Below are positions 24,316 through 31,758 of a stretch of DNA of 31,758 nucleotides, piece after piece. A model generated the notes under the pieces. It saw nothing but the letters and a program-made list of their open reading frames with translations. It was not told where the DNA came from and made no database searches. Source of the DNA: Candidatus Pacearchaeota archaeon (GTDB lineage: Archaea > Nanobdellota > Nanobdellia > Pacearchaeales > GW2011-AR1); contig JACPLS010000052.1 in assembly GCA_016186375.1 (NCBI GenBank), positions 1 to 31,758 on the forward strand. The letters run 5' to 3'. Numbering within the stretch: the first letter of the stretch is position 1; every line of letters begins with the position of its first letter. Position numbers and translations under genes: made by a program.

Positions 24316-24777
24316 TTAAAGTGGAGATACTGTAGCAGGTGTAGCAGAAGCATTTTGTTTAGAAGGCTTCACAGCAGTAACTTCCTTCACCTCTTTAGGC
24401 TTGTTCTGTTCAGGGAATACTTCATATAGTTTCTTTTTCCCTTCTTTGACTAAAAAAAGATTAATTTGGCTAACATTACCAGAAATTTGTTTTCCTCTGA
24501 CTGTCTTTCTCAATCTTACTCCTTCTCTTTTATCATGCATCCCCCAACCTTTCTTTAATAAAACTCTTCTCAAGCCAGAGCCTTCAATGCTTTTTGATAG
24601 TGGAAATCCTGCTGTATCAGACCCTCCTGTAATCTCAAATTCATAGCCCTCCAAATCCTGTTTTATTTCTTTTCCTTCAATCTTATCCCCAAGATTCTTT
24701 CCTGATATGGTCTCTGATTCTATTTCTATCTTCCAGCTTCTTCCTTCTTTGTCAGAGATATTTAATTTAAATGCCAT
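24316..24777 (-). CDS. rps6e: 30S ribosomal protein S6e
   Basis: A 153-residue small-subunit protein of the archaeal/eukaryal S6e family. The core (1-125) has FKLNISDKEGRSWKIEIE, then GYEFEITGGSDTAGFPL and RGKQISGNVSQINL. These include the hallmark F.ITGGSD..GFP and R(G/R)..I....QIN segments. A short Ala/Pro/Thr-rich tail (about 130-153) is lineage-specific. The promoter is the symmetrical TATA at 24798-24807, 25 bp upstream and shared with the divergent small membrane protein gene. Confidence 0.95.
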   Translation of the reverse strand: MAFKLNISDKEGRSWKIEIESETISGKNLGDKIEGKEIKQDLEGYEFEITGGSDTAGFPLSKSIEGSGLRRVLLKKGWGMHDKREGVRLRKTVRGKQISGNVSQINLFLVKEGKKKLYEVFPEQNKPKEVKEVTAVKPSKQNASATPATVSPL

Positions 24778-24797
24778 ATCTATTGCAGAAAAGTAGG

Positions 24798-24807
24798 GTT
24801 TTTAAAC
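24798..24807. promoter_or_regulatory. single symmetrical TATA box serving two divergent leaderless genes
   Basis: GTTTTTAAAC, nearly self-complementary, is centred at 24802.5. The S6e start (24777) and the membrane-protein start (24828) are each 25.5 bp away. No second TATA-like element fits either gene, so both directions probably share one TBP site. Confidence 0.6.
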
Positions 24808-24827
24808 TCTTTGAAATTTGATAAAAT

Positions 24828-25097
24828 ATGAGAAATCAATATAACTTTGACAGATATTTAGAAAGAACTATACAGATAACGAGGGAATTGACCCTAGATC
24901 AAATACAAAAACAATGGAAAAAGATGAATTACGAATATAGAATTAGAAAACTACGAAAATTCATTAATTATACCTTTGTTTCAGCTTTCATAATTGGGAT
25001 TCCTATAGTAACTTACAATGAGTTGAATAAAATTATTGACATGGAAAAAGAAATGATCAATCAGAGTATTTCTGTAGAGAGTAAAGTGATGGAATAA
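24828..25097 (+). CDS. small single-pass membrane protein
   Basis: Not recognised. 89 residues: a basic, helical N-terminal half (RYLERTIQITRELTLDQIQK, MNYEYRIRKLRKFINY), one hydrophobic helix (about 48-62, FVSAFIIGIPIVTY) and a short acidic tail. The orientation would place the basic half inside the cell. Expression appears tied to S6e through a shared TATA box, which hints at growth-linked expression (inference). Confidence 0.55.
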   Translation: MRNQYNFDRYLERTIQITRELTLDQIQKQWKKMNYEYRIRKLRKFINYTFVSAFIIGIPIVTYNELNKIIDMEKEMINQSISVESKVME

Positions 25098-25114
25098 TCT
25101 CTTCTTTCTCCTAA

Positions 25115-25160
25115 TTTAAATGAAAGATAAAATTGTATATGTTCACTTTTTAAATGAAAG
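25115..25160 (+). repeat. 12-bp direct repeat upstream of toxin-antitoxin pair
   Basis: TTTAAATGAAAG occurs at 25115-25126 and again at 25149-25160, 34 bp apart, about 60-100 bp before the MntA-like start. It could be a regulator site or chance similarity in AT-rich DNA. The repetition is directly visible; the function is unknown. Confidence 0.35.
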
Positions 25161-25221
25161 TACTGAATTTTTCTGCAAGGCAAAAGCAAAGACTTAAAAA
25201 TTTGTAAAGTTTATTGTTATC

Positions 25222-25518
25222 ATGAAAAACATCAGCAAAATTGAAGAAATAAAAGAAAAAATAATGCCAATTTTAAAAGACTATAAAGTTATAAAGGCAG
25301 GTATTTTTGGAAGTTTCGCAAGAGGAAAGCAGAATAATAAAAGTGACGTTGATATTTTAGTTGAGATTGACGGCGGAACTGATTTAATAGATTTAATTAG
25401 GTTAAAAAGAGATATTGAAGAGTCCTTGAAAAAGAAAGTAGATCTAGTCGAATATGCAGGAATTAGAAAAGAATTAAGAAAGAATATACTTAATAACGAA
25501 ATACCCATAATACAATGA
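25222..25518 (+). CDS. mntA: MNT-domain nucleotidyltransferase antitoxin (MntA-like)
   Basis: A 98-residue minimal nucleotidyltransferase. The GSX10DXD motif is intact: Gly30-Ser31 in IFGSFARGK, Asp42 and Asp44 in SDVDILVEI, with a third acidic Asp74 in KVDLVEY. In characterised pairs MntA adenylylates HepT to inactivate it. TTAAAAAT is centred about 25 bp upstream, so probably leaderless. It overlaps the HepT-like gene by ATGA (25515-25518). Confidence 0.88.
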   Translation: MKNISKIEEIKEKIMPILKDYKVIKAGIFGSFARGKQNNKSDVDILVEIDGGTDLIDLIRLKRDIEESLKKKVDLVEYAGIRKELRKNILNNEIPIIQ

Positions 25519-25850
25519 AAAGAGACTATAAGTTGTTTATTGATGACATAAGAAAAAGTATTAATCAAATTGAATATTACATGAAAAATATCTCTGAAAA
25601 ACAACTAAAGAATGATCTAAAAATTCAAGATGCAATTATCAGAAGACTTGAAATTATTGGAGAGGCAACAAAAAATATTCCTCGTGCCTTAAAAGAGAAA
25701 AATAGGCAAGTTCCTTGGTTCGATATGTCTCAATTTCGTGATTTCATAACTCATTCATATTTTGAGTTAAGTATAATGACTCTCTGGAAAACAATTAAAA
25801 TTAAGCTTCCATTGATAAAGAAGGCAATGAGTAAAATAGCACTTATTTAA
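25515..25850 (+). CDS. hepT: HEPN-domain toxin (HepT-like, DUF86)
   Basis: A 111-residue four-helix HEPN ribonuclease. The active-site motif R-x4-H-x-Y is present: Arg75, His80 and Tyr82 in FRDFITHSYF, preceded by VPWFDMSQ as in DUF86 proteins. RRLEIIGEATKNIP (43-56) is also typical. HepT cleaves tRNA or mRNA, and modification of the tyrosine by MntA blocks it. Both catalytic sites look intact, so this pair, unlike the VapBC pair at 17.1-17.7 kb, is probably active. Confidence 0.88.
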   Translation: MKRDYKLFIDDIRKSINQIEYYMKNISEKQLKNDLKIQDAIIRRLEIIGEATKNIPRALKEKNRQVPWFDMSQFRDFITHSYFELSIMTLWKTIKIKLPLIKKAMSKIALI

Positions 25851-25913
25851 TGTAATATGGAAAATTTCTAAATCTTGATCTATTGATATCTTTACTTAAA
25901 TCTATCAATACAC

Positions 25914-27737
25914 TTAATTTAATTTACCGAGCTTCTTAGCAAGATTTTCAGTTTCATTCAACAAAGAGTTTATTTCATTTATTCCTTTTTCCCAGAATTC
26001 CTTCCTTGTTATATCAATACCTAATTTAAGAAAAATATTCTTTGGAGAATCTGATGATCCAGAAGACAAAAAGTTTTTAACTTTCTCTATATAACTCTTA
26101 TCTTTTTTTACATTTGCCTGAAGAGTTTTGGAAATAAGAAGTCCAGATGAATAAGAATAAACATAAAAGAATCTTCTAATATGGTGCCAATAAACCCACC
26201 AATTTTCGCTCCCTGCTGATTGCTCGATAAAAGGCCCCATGTAAGAATTCATATGTTTCAGAAAAAGAGAACCAATTTCTTCCTTAGATAAAAAGCCTTT
26301 CTCTCTAAAATTAGAATGTAATTCCTTTTCAAAATTATAGCATGCGATTTGCCTAAATATTGTAGATACTAAATCATTTAATTTCATCATTAACAATGAT
26401 AATTTTTCATTATCGTTAGCATTTTTCATTAATTCATCCAAGACAAAATCTTCCATAAATGTACTTGCAACTTCAGCTGTTGAGAGAGGCATAGCACAAT
26501 TCAGGGCATTTTGTTTTTCTTTCATTAATTCGCTATTAATTGCATGACCAATTTCATGTGCTATAGTTGTTACATCGTTTAATTTGTTAGTATAATTTAA
26601 TAATACGTATGTTGGTTGTGATAATAAACTATCTGTGCAGAATGCACCTTGTCTTTTTCCTTTCTTAGGATAAACATCAATCTGACTATTTTCAATTAAT
26701 TTTTTTAAATTCTGTGAGAATTTAACATCTAACTTATCAAAAACTAAATTTATAAGTAATATGGCATCTTTATAAGAATATTCCTTATCTATTTCTCCAT
26801 AACTAACATTTCTCTCGTGATATTCAAGTTTTTTAACACCAAAGAGCTTAGCTTTTAATTGGTAATATATATTTGGTATATCGAATCTTTCGGAGACAGA
26901 TTTAATTAAGACATCTACAATATCACTGTCAATGTCATCGCTTAAATGTCTTAAAAAATCTGGCCTTGGAGAATTTCTTAATTCGTCATCAACTTTCTTA
27001 TTCGCCAGAAGAGCATTAATTTCAACTTCAGCTACATCCTCATGTTTTAGCAATATCTCATTAAAGGCTTTAGCAGCAGAATCTCTAACTTCTTTGTTTT
27101 GTTCATTCATTAAAGTCAATATTTCAGAGAAACTTTTCAATTCTTTATTTCCTTCTTTATTTATTACTTCCCTCTCTTCTTTAGAAAGAAAAGTTGATAG
27201 CATCTCCTCCCATTTTGAATGAGAGGTTGTATTTTTAAGATTAATTATTTTTTCCTCTTTTTCGGTTAGTAAGTATTTTGACTCAGCAAAAACTCTTTCT
27301 AAAAAGTGCTTATACCTAAATAATTCTTTACTCTTCAAAATGTTCTCTTGATCTATTGATTTAATCTTGGCCAAATTTAATTTAAAGAATGTTATTTCGT
27401 TATTTAGATTTGTGCTAAATTCTATTGATTTGTTGTATTTTGCTTTTATTTCCGGATCTGATTGATCTTGTTGTGTCCTTAACCAGAAATAAAATCCGTC
27501 CCTTGTGTTAGAACCGTCCCCTCCAGAACCTACTATGTCAAGGTCTTCATATTCATCTAATGCTTCTTTTAAAATTGCTGGATTAGAAAGATAATCTTCT
27601 CTATCTCTCCATTTATTTACAAATCTGGCAATTTTCTCTTTAATTTGTTTTCTATATTCTACTAATTTAAAATCGGCATCTCCACTAAATAAAGGAGATA
27701 AGTCCCATTCCGTTTTTTTAATTTCTATATTTTCCAT
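25914..27737 (-). CDS. pepF: oligoendopeptidase F (M3 metallopeptidase)
   Basis: A 607-residue cytosolic zinc peptidase that degrades oligopeptides. The zinc motif is TIAHEIGHAINSELM (about 390-404), with the third ligand expected in STAEVASTFMEDFVL. The N-terminal helical lobe (EWDLSPLFSGDADFK..., a typical M3B opening) and the C-terminal FYVYSYSSGLLISK segment are complete. TTATAAAA (complement of 27754-27761) lies about 21 bp before ATG. It is divergent from the methyltransferase gene at 27800. Confidence 0.93.
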   Translation of the reverse strand: MENIEIKKTEWDLSPLFSGDADFKLVEYRKQIKEKIARFVNKWRDREDYLSNPAILKEALDEYEDLDIVGSGGDGSNTRDGFYFWLRTQQDQSDPEIKAKYNKSIEFSTNLNNEITFFKLNLAKIKSIDQENILKSKELFRYKHFLERVFAESKYLLTEKEEKIINLKNTTSHSKWEEMLSTFLSKEEREVINKEGNKELKSFSEILTLMNEQNKEVRDSAAKAFNEILLKHEDVAEVEINALLANKKVDDELRNSPRPDFLRHLSDDIDSDIVDVLIKSVSERFDIPNIYYQLKAKLFGVKKLEYHERNVSYGEIDKEYSYKDAILLINLVFDKLDVKFSQNLKKLIENSQIDVYPKKGKRQGAFCTDSLLSQPTYVLLNYTNKLNDVTTIAHEIGHAINSELMKEKQNALNCAMPLSTAEVASTFMEDFVLDELMKNANDNEKLSLLMMKLNDLVSTIFRQIACYNFEKELHSNFREKGFLSKEEIGSLFLKHMNSYMGPFIEQSAGSENWWVYWHHIRRFFYVYSYSSGLLISKTLQANVKKDKSYIEKVKNFLSSGSSDSPKNIFLKLGIDITRKEFWEKGINEINSLLNETENLAKKLGKLN

Positions 27738-27799
27738 TTAAAATCCTATTATTTTTTTATAAGTAACAAGTTTATAAATTATCTTGTTTTAAAATGATA

Positions 27800-28390
27800 A
27801 TGTTAAAGGAAAAGAAACTATTAAAAGAAAAGCCAATATTTATAATTGAACATTTGGAAAGAGAGATATGGCCCTGGTGTAGAATTGAATATCAAAATAT
27901 TTCAAAGATAGTAGGAAAAGAAAATTTATGGTTTACAAATATTAAGAATAAAGATGTTAAAAAACTTAAAAAATACGGCAGAATTTATTCTGATTCAATA
28001 AAAAATTTAAACCTTAAATATGCTTGTATACTAGATCCTGAATCTCCCATTGCCCTAAGTCAAAAAAAAGCTAAGAAATTCAGATATTTTATATTTGGGG
28101 GCATTTTGGGAGACAATCCTCCTAAAAAAAGGACAAAAGAAGAGTTGACCAATGTTATTAATTTGTTTCCTACATTTAATATAGGTGAAGAACAGATGAG
28201 TACGGATAATGCTGTTTATGTAGTTAAAAAGATAACAGAAGGGAAAAATCTTAAAGATATTAAATTTAAAAATAATGTTGAAGTTAAAATCAATAAAATA
28301 GAATCAACAATCCTTCCTTACAAATATGCCTTAGTCAAAGGTAAGCCTCTAATTAGTAAAAAATTATTGAAATATTTAAGAAAATTTTAA
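27800..28390 (+). CDS. Sfm1-like SPOUT protein-arginine methyltransferase (DUF431)
   Basis: 196 residues from ATG 27800, the second of two close ATGs. TATA TTTATAAA (27771-27778) is 25 bp from 27800 but only 19 from 27794. The motifs follow the DUF431/Sfm1 family: FIIEHLEREIWPWCRIEYQN near the start, FRYFIFGGILGDNPPKKRT in the middle (knot SAM-binding loop) and EEQMSTDNAVYVVKKITEG after it. Yeast Sfm1 methylates an arginine of ribosomal protein uS3 (Rps3); an archaeal equivalent substrate is plausible but not shown. Confidence 0.85.
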   Translation: MLKEKKLLKEKPIFIIEHLEREIWPWCRIEYQNISKIVGKENLWFTNIKNKDVKKLKKYGRIYSDSIKNLNLKYACILDPESPIALSQKKAKKFRYFIFGGILGDNPPKKRTKEELTNVINLFPTFNIGEEQMSTDNAVYVVKKITEGKNLKDIKFKNNVEVKINKIESTILPYKYALVKGKPLISKKLLKYLRKF

Positions 28391-28535
28391 TACTGTAGAA
28401 AATTTAACTATCCATTATTAAAGTCGCTTTGATAAAGTAATAAATTTTTCTCCTTTTCTATGATGCTCTCTAGAACAATTTACCACCGCAAACCAATCAC
28501 CAAAATTTATAAAGAACCGAATTATAAAAAAGCTT

Positions 28536-29513
28536 ATGAATAAGGATGGTAAAAAAATAATTGGTTTAATCTCAATTTTCCTCTTCATTCTAGCATCCTT
28601 CATTGTACTTTTAACAATAACGAGCGGAAAACAACATTTAATTTCTGAATTACCAACTGAAAATCCAAATCCTCCACTCTCACTTACACAATGCAAATCA
28701 CTTTGTGCAAAGAATTACACAATTGAAGTAAAAAACTGTTCTAATGCTCATAGAAATGCAATTCGTCATTGTAATGAATTAAAAAAACAAATGCTTGATG
28801 AATGCAGCATTCTAAAAGGTAAAGAAAGGCAGACATGTGTAAAAAATGCTGAGGTAGAAGGTAAAAGATGCAAAGAAAATTCCTTAGAAAATCTCAATAT
28901 ATGCAAAAATGAAGCAAGAAAAGATTTAATGTTTTGTAAATCTCTCTGTGAACCAATTACTTGCTGTTTAAATGATTCTGAATGCTTCAAGACAACCATA
29001 ACTCAATGCAGAAATGAAAAAGGAGCAGTTATGGAATGTCTGCCCACAAAGCATGGAGGGAAACCAAGAATAAGCCAATCTCAAAATTTTACATTATTTA
29101 ATACAACAGCACAAAGTGATTGGCTAAAGAATCTTACAGATATTATCAACAGCACAAATATATCAAGCGCGCCTTACGTTCCAGGAAATTATGTGTGCCA
29201 CAATTTTACTGATGACTTAGAAAGAAATTTAACAGCAGCCGGTTACAATGCAACATTTACTGCTTATTGGTGTTATAACAATGCAGGCAATCCAACAGTT
29301 GCTCATGCTGTGACAGATGTTCATGCCCCAGACGGAAGTCTTCTCTTTATAGAGCCACAAACTGGTCAGATTACTAATTTAGACTTTGATAGCGATGGAA
29401 ATACTGAAGCACGCACACACCACGAAAATGCTAAAAAACTCACGGATGATAATTGCGAAATAGAAGTCTACGACAATAAAGCCGCAGCTTTAGCTGCTGG
29501 TGTACCTATGTAA
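28536..29513 (+). CDS. secreted Cys-rich protein with transglutaminase-like C-terminal domain
   Basis: 325 residues. An N-terminal membrane anchor (about 8-29) is followed by a helical Cys-rich region (53-168) with 15 cysteines, many flanked by charged helical residues (RNAIRHCNELKKQMLDECSI). The C-terminal part (about 195-325) has NYVCHNFTDDLERNLTAAGY (Cys221), then THAV-like VAHAVTDVHAPDG (His257, Asp261) and LLFIEPQTG (Glu273). This order matches a papain/transglutaminase-like Cys-His-Asp arrangement of archaeal surface proteins. About ten N-x-S/T sequons suggest glycosylation outside the cell. TATA TTTATAAA (28506-28513), 26 bp upstream. Either a cell-surface cysteine hydrolase or a non-catalytic fold. 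Confidence 0.6.
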   Translation: MNKDGKKIIGLISIFLFILASFIVLLTITSGKQHLISELPTENPNPPLSLTQCKSLCAKNYTIEVKNCSNAHRNAIRHCNELKKQMLDECSILKGKERQTCVKNAEVEGKRCKENSLENLNICKNEARKDLMFCKSLCEPITCCLNDSECFKTTITQCRNEKGAVMECLPTKHGGKPRISQSQNFTLFNTTAQSDWLKNLTDIINSTNISSAPYVPGNYVCHNFTDDLERNLTAAGYNATFTAYWCYNNAGNPTVAHAVTDVHAPDGSLLFIEPQTGQITNLDFDSDGNTEARTHHENAKKLTDDNCEIEVYDNKAAALAAGVPM

Positions 29514-29630
29514 TTATTCATAATAACCCTAACAAACCTTAAATTGAGTTCTTGTTATCTGAAATATTCTATAATAACTGATTAACAAATAATATTTTTT
29601 ATTGTTTAAATTTAGAGTAGTGTCATTAAA

Positions 29631-30131
29631 TTAAGGTATATGTAATCTTTGCCTTAAAGAAAGTTCTTTATTATCATCTTCTTCTCTCAATATCCATACT
29701 AATTGTTGAAAGTCATTATATTCCGGATTTTCTCTTCCGAAAACTGTTTCTAAAGGATTTATTCCATAAACTGTTGAAGCGGAGTCTCTTGATCTTTCGG
29801 CCAAAGAACTTTCAACCATAGCCGTAATATTTGCAAGAAAGGGAGTAACACTTAATCCTTGATCTATACAATTTGGCCAAGACAATTTATTTCGTCTAAA
29901 ACAATTAGTTAATCTTTCAGTGCTATCTCCGAATCTTGAAACAAAAGCCTCACCAATATCTTGATCTCTATAAGCCAGATATAACTTAATAGCAGCACAA
30001 GGGCTGAAATCAACTAATTCATCTATTTTTTGCCTGTCACCTCTTATTGTAGTATAAAGCTTTCTAAGGCCAGGATCTTTTCTAAAATCATAACTTCCAG
30101 AACACAATCCACAAGGAGATGACCACGCCAT
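29631..30131 (-). CDS. unknown soluble protein, 166 residues
   Basis: Not recognised. The start at 30131 (MAWSSPCGLCSGSYDF) is preferred over one 33 codons upstream because TATA TTTATAAA (30153-30160) is centred 25 bp before it. The longer frame would begin upstream of the promoter. It has six cysteines, including CGLC near the N-terminus, and a helical body (LYLAYRDQDIGEAFVSRFGD). No signal peptide. The CGLC pair could be redox-active or bind metal, but nothing else supports this. Confidence 0.55.
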   Translation of the reverse strand: MAWSSPCGLCSGSYDFRKDPGLRKLYTTIRGDRQKIDELVDFSPCAAIKLYLAYRDQDIGEAFVSRFGDSTERLTNCFRRNKLSWPNCIDQGLSVTPFLANITAMVESSLAERSRDSASTVYGINPLETVFGRENPEYNDFQQLVWILREEDDNKELSLRQRLHIP

Positions 30132-30476
30132 AATAAGAGTATATAATCTGCCTTTATAAATATTTTTATCTTTGATACTGTATTTTAAGGAAGACAAAAT
30201 AAAATAAACGTGAATTTTGAAGGAAACCATGCACTTTAATTCATTATCTTATTACTAATCAATTTTTAACCTCGATAAATTTAATTATTTAAAATTACTG
30301 ATATCTCAATTAATATATTATAGTAAAAATTAACAATAAGGCTATTATATCTCAAAGATTAAAGAGAATCTTATCTTTCTTTATAATTGTCATATCCAAA
30401 AATACTGCCTCCCAGACATATATCTCACAAAACAATGATAAAAACCTTTAAATCATCAAATATCCATTATGAAAAC
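30132..30476. other. intergenic region between divergent genes
   Basis: 345 bp of AT-rich DNA. It holds the TATA of the minus-strand unknown gene (30153-30160) and a TATA-like CTTTAAATC (near 30446-30454) 26 bp before the msrB start. A second TATA-like TTTATAAT (30379-30386) is followed by no ATG at leaderless distance. A small hairpin AAGATT/AATCTT (30355-30372, 6-nt loop) lies just before that box. The orphan box might drive a small RNA or a longer msrB transcript. No ORF or tRNA seen. Confidence 0.4.
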
Positions 30477-30869
30477 ATGAAGAAACTCCCCAAAAATGAT
30501 GAAGAATGGAAAAAGAAATTAACTCCAGAACAATATCTGGTCTTGAGAGAAAAAGGTACTGAATCTGCTTTTACTGGAAAATATTGGAATACTAAAGATA
30601 AAGGAATGTATCATTGTGTAGGTTGTGGGGCGAAATTATTTTCATCAGATACAAAATTTGATTCAGGAACGGGCTGGCCAAGCTTTGACAAATCATTGCC
30701 AGGAACAGTTAATTTCATCTCTGACAATAACCTTGGTATTCAAAGAACTGAAGTTGTTTGCGCTAAATGTAAAAGCCATTTAGGCCATATTTTCAATGAC
30801 GGCCCAACAAAGACAGGAAAAAGATACTGTATAAATTCTTGTTCTATAAATTTGGAAAATAAATCCTAG
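30477..30869 (+). CDS. msrB: peptide methionine-R-sulfoxide reductase
   Basis: 130 residues from ATG 30477 (MKKLPKNDEEWKKKLTPEQY, the usual MsrB opening). A longer frame from 30387 adds 30 unconserved residues upstream of the probable TATA box. Zinc ligands are Cys47/Cys50 (YHCVGCG) and Cys95/Cys98 (VVCAKCKSHLGH). FDSGTGWPSF (61-70) binds substrate. Catalytic Cys118 is in RYCINSCSI. It reduces Met-R-sulfoxide in proteins. No MsrA is in the window. The last bases overlap the end of the convergent channel gene by 4 bp. Confidence 0.93.
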   Translation: MKKLPKNDEEWKKKLTPEQYLVLREKGTESAFTGKYWNTKDKGMYHCVGCGAKLFSSDTKFDSGTGWPSFDKSLPGTVNFISDNNLGIQRTEVVCAKCKSHLGHIFNDGPTKTGKRYCINSCSINLENKS

Positions 30870-31544
30870 CCTTTCTTTATTGTAATTTCTCTTCTTGGAT
30901 ATGCTAATTCTACCTTCTTATCCTTATTAATTGACTCATAAATCTTCTTTGTTAAATCACTTTTTATTTTTGATAGTTGATGAATAGGAGCAAAAAAGTT
31001 TACTTTAATTTTTAATCCACTGTCATCCATCGAAACTCTGGCATTAATCTTCTTACCTATAGATTGAGTATACTCTCCAGTCAATTTTTCCACCTCCAAC
31101 CTCATCAATATACAAATGTGTTAAAGATATATCATAAACATCTCCTTTAACTCCTCCAATAGTTATTCTATCGCCAACCCTAAATGGCCTCTTTAACACA
31201 ACCATAAGCCATGCGGCAACTCCAGTTATAGGCTTTTGTAAAGCGAAACCTAAAGCAGCAGTCAAAAGTCCTAATACAACCCCTATTCCTGTCCACGATC
31301 TTACATATGAAAAGAATGACAAAATTATTATTAAAATCACAACTACGATATTTATTATTCTTGAAAGAATTTTAATGTTAGAAATTTGATTCTTTGATTT
31401 CGCTCTTTTAAGTAAGCTTCTTTTAACAAATAATAGAATTAAATTGAACAAAATTATTAAAATCAAGGCAATTGCTAAAACTTCCAAAAAAGGAATAATT
31501 CCATTAAAATCAAATGAAAATAACGAAAAATTAAGAGTCTCCAT
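30866..31544 (-). pseudogene. MscS-family mechanosensitive channel gene with internal deletion and frameshift
   Basis: From ATG 31544 the frame gives transmembrane helices (about 16-40, 60-85 and 86-115), the pore helix region GLLTAALGFALQKPITGVAAW and FRVGDRITIGGVKGDVYDIS, then HLYIDEVGGGKIDW and a stop. A second frame (31108 to 30866) supplies EVEKLTGEYTQSIGKKIN... and DSGLKIKVNFFAPIHQLSKI, the C-terminal domain of MscS proteins. The conserved beta-domain between them, including the usual vPN segment, is missing. A GAGGT repeat straddles the join (31092-31103), consistent with a slippage deletion out of frame. A channel is not expected from this allele. Confidence 0.75.
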
Positions 31545-31660
31545 TTTTATTTAAATAATAATAACACACTTCTATTTAAATCTTATTCACTTTAATCTAA
31601 ATCTCAAAACTTGGTTATATAGCATCTGATACCAGTAGAATATTTCTTTAGAAAAATAGA

Positions 31661-31704
31661 TAAACATCCATAGCTATATGGATGTTTAATCAACTGAAAG
31701 GAGG
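31661..31704 (+). promoter_or_regulatory. hairpin and strong Shine-Dalgarno leader of second IS110-type element
   Basis: A 12-bp perfect stem TAAACATCCATA/TATGGATGTTTA with a GCTA loop (31661-31688) precedes the ribosome-binding site GAAAGGAGG (31696-31704), 8 bases before ATG 31713. The flanking blocks (TTAGAAAA-ATAGAT-AA before, ATCAA.TGAAAGGAGG after) match those before 12396, although the stem sequence differs. Confidence 0.7.
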
Positions 31705-31712
31705 TAAATAAA

Positions 31713-31758
31713 ATGAACATCGGAGAAAAAGCATATATCGGATTAGACATGCACAGAG
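31713..31758 (+). mobile_element. IS110-family transposase, 5' end only
   Basis: The frame begins MNIGEKAYIGLDMHR and runs off the window. YIGLDMHR matches the first catalytic-Asp motif of DEDD transposases and the related MNYIGMDIHK at 12396. Whether the rest is intact cannot be seen here. The strong SD and leader hairpin are shared with the truncated copy. Confidence 0.7.

Noticed and set aside
25120..25197. 25-codon ORF upstream of the MntA-like gene (MKDKIVYVHF...)
   Set aside because: There is no convincing TATA at leaderless distance and no SD. It overlaps a direct repeat in AT-rich DNA, where short ORFs are expected by chance.
30132..30230. 33-residue N-terminal extension of the unknown gene ending at 29631
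   Set aside because: It would start upstream of a strong TATA box that is 25 bp before the internal ATG at 30131.

Overview
The window is AT-rich DNA from an archaeon, most likely a DPANN lineage of the Woesearchaeota/Pacearchaeota kind (inference). Archaeal markers are aIF2 gamma, ribosomal protein S6e, an archaeal/eukaryal-type tryptophanyl-tRNA synthetase, a TrmB-type regulator and an Sfm1-like SPOUT methyltransferase. Some twenty genes have a TATA-like box centred about 25 bp upstream of the start codon. That places transcription initiation on the start codon, so most transcripts here look leaderless. I used this spacing to move several starts (970, 4343, 9687, 12396, 27800, 30131, 30477) and to propose a 34-residue ORF at 10977-11081.

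Layout. 1-5.3 kb: a wHTH/S-layer-like regulator, an APH-fold kinase, a secreted Cys-containing protein with a small membrane partner, a divergent PurF-like Fe-S amidotransferase, and HtpX. 5.35-9.0 kb: a TrmB-family regulator divergent from a predicted outer-membrane-type beta-barrel protein, which is followed 1 bp later by a protein with a C-terminal sigma-70 region-4-like segment, then by a large unknown protein. A 12-bp palindrome sits between the two divergent TATA boxes. This is the most unusual locus in the window. 9.1-12.3 kb: alkyladenine DNA glycosylase, a flavin reductase, small unknown genes and threonine synthase. 12.3-12.8 kb: a decayed IS110-type transposase. 12.8-17.1 kb: a membrane receptor with a degenerate nucleotidyl-cyclase-like cytoplasmic domain, a triple-HTH protein, TrpS, and an RRM protein whose mRNA probably begins with a hairpin.

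17.1-24.8 kb: a VapBC pair with a nonsense codon in the antitoxin, a UvrD-like helicase fused to an Fe-S RecB-type nuclease, aIF2 gamma lacking its zinc ribbon, a dinucleotide-binding reductase gene broken by inverted-repeat DNA, two unknown genes with AbrB-like stretches, and S6e. 24.8-31.76 kb: a small membrane protein sharing one TATA box with S6e, a MntA/HepT pair, oligoendopeptidase F, an Sfm1-like methyltransferase, a secreted Cys-rich protein with a transglutaminase-like end, an unknown gene, MsrB, a MscS channel gene with an internal deletion, and the start of a second IS110-type element that runs off the window.

There is little pathway clustering: housekeeping genes are single leaderless units. 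The accessory content is toxin-antitoxin pairs, IS110 remnants and at least four broken genes, which indicates ongoing gene decay. I saw no rRNA, convincing tRNA or CRISPR array.
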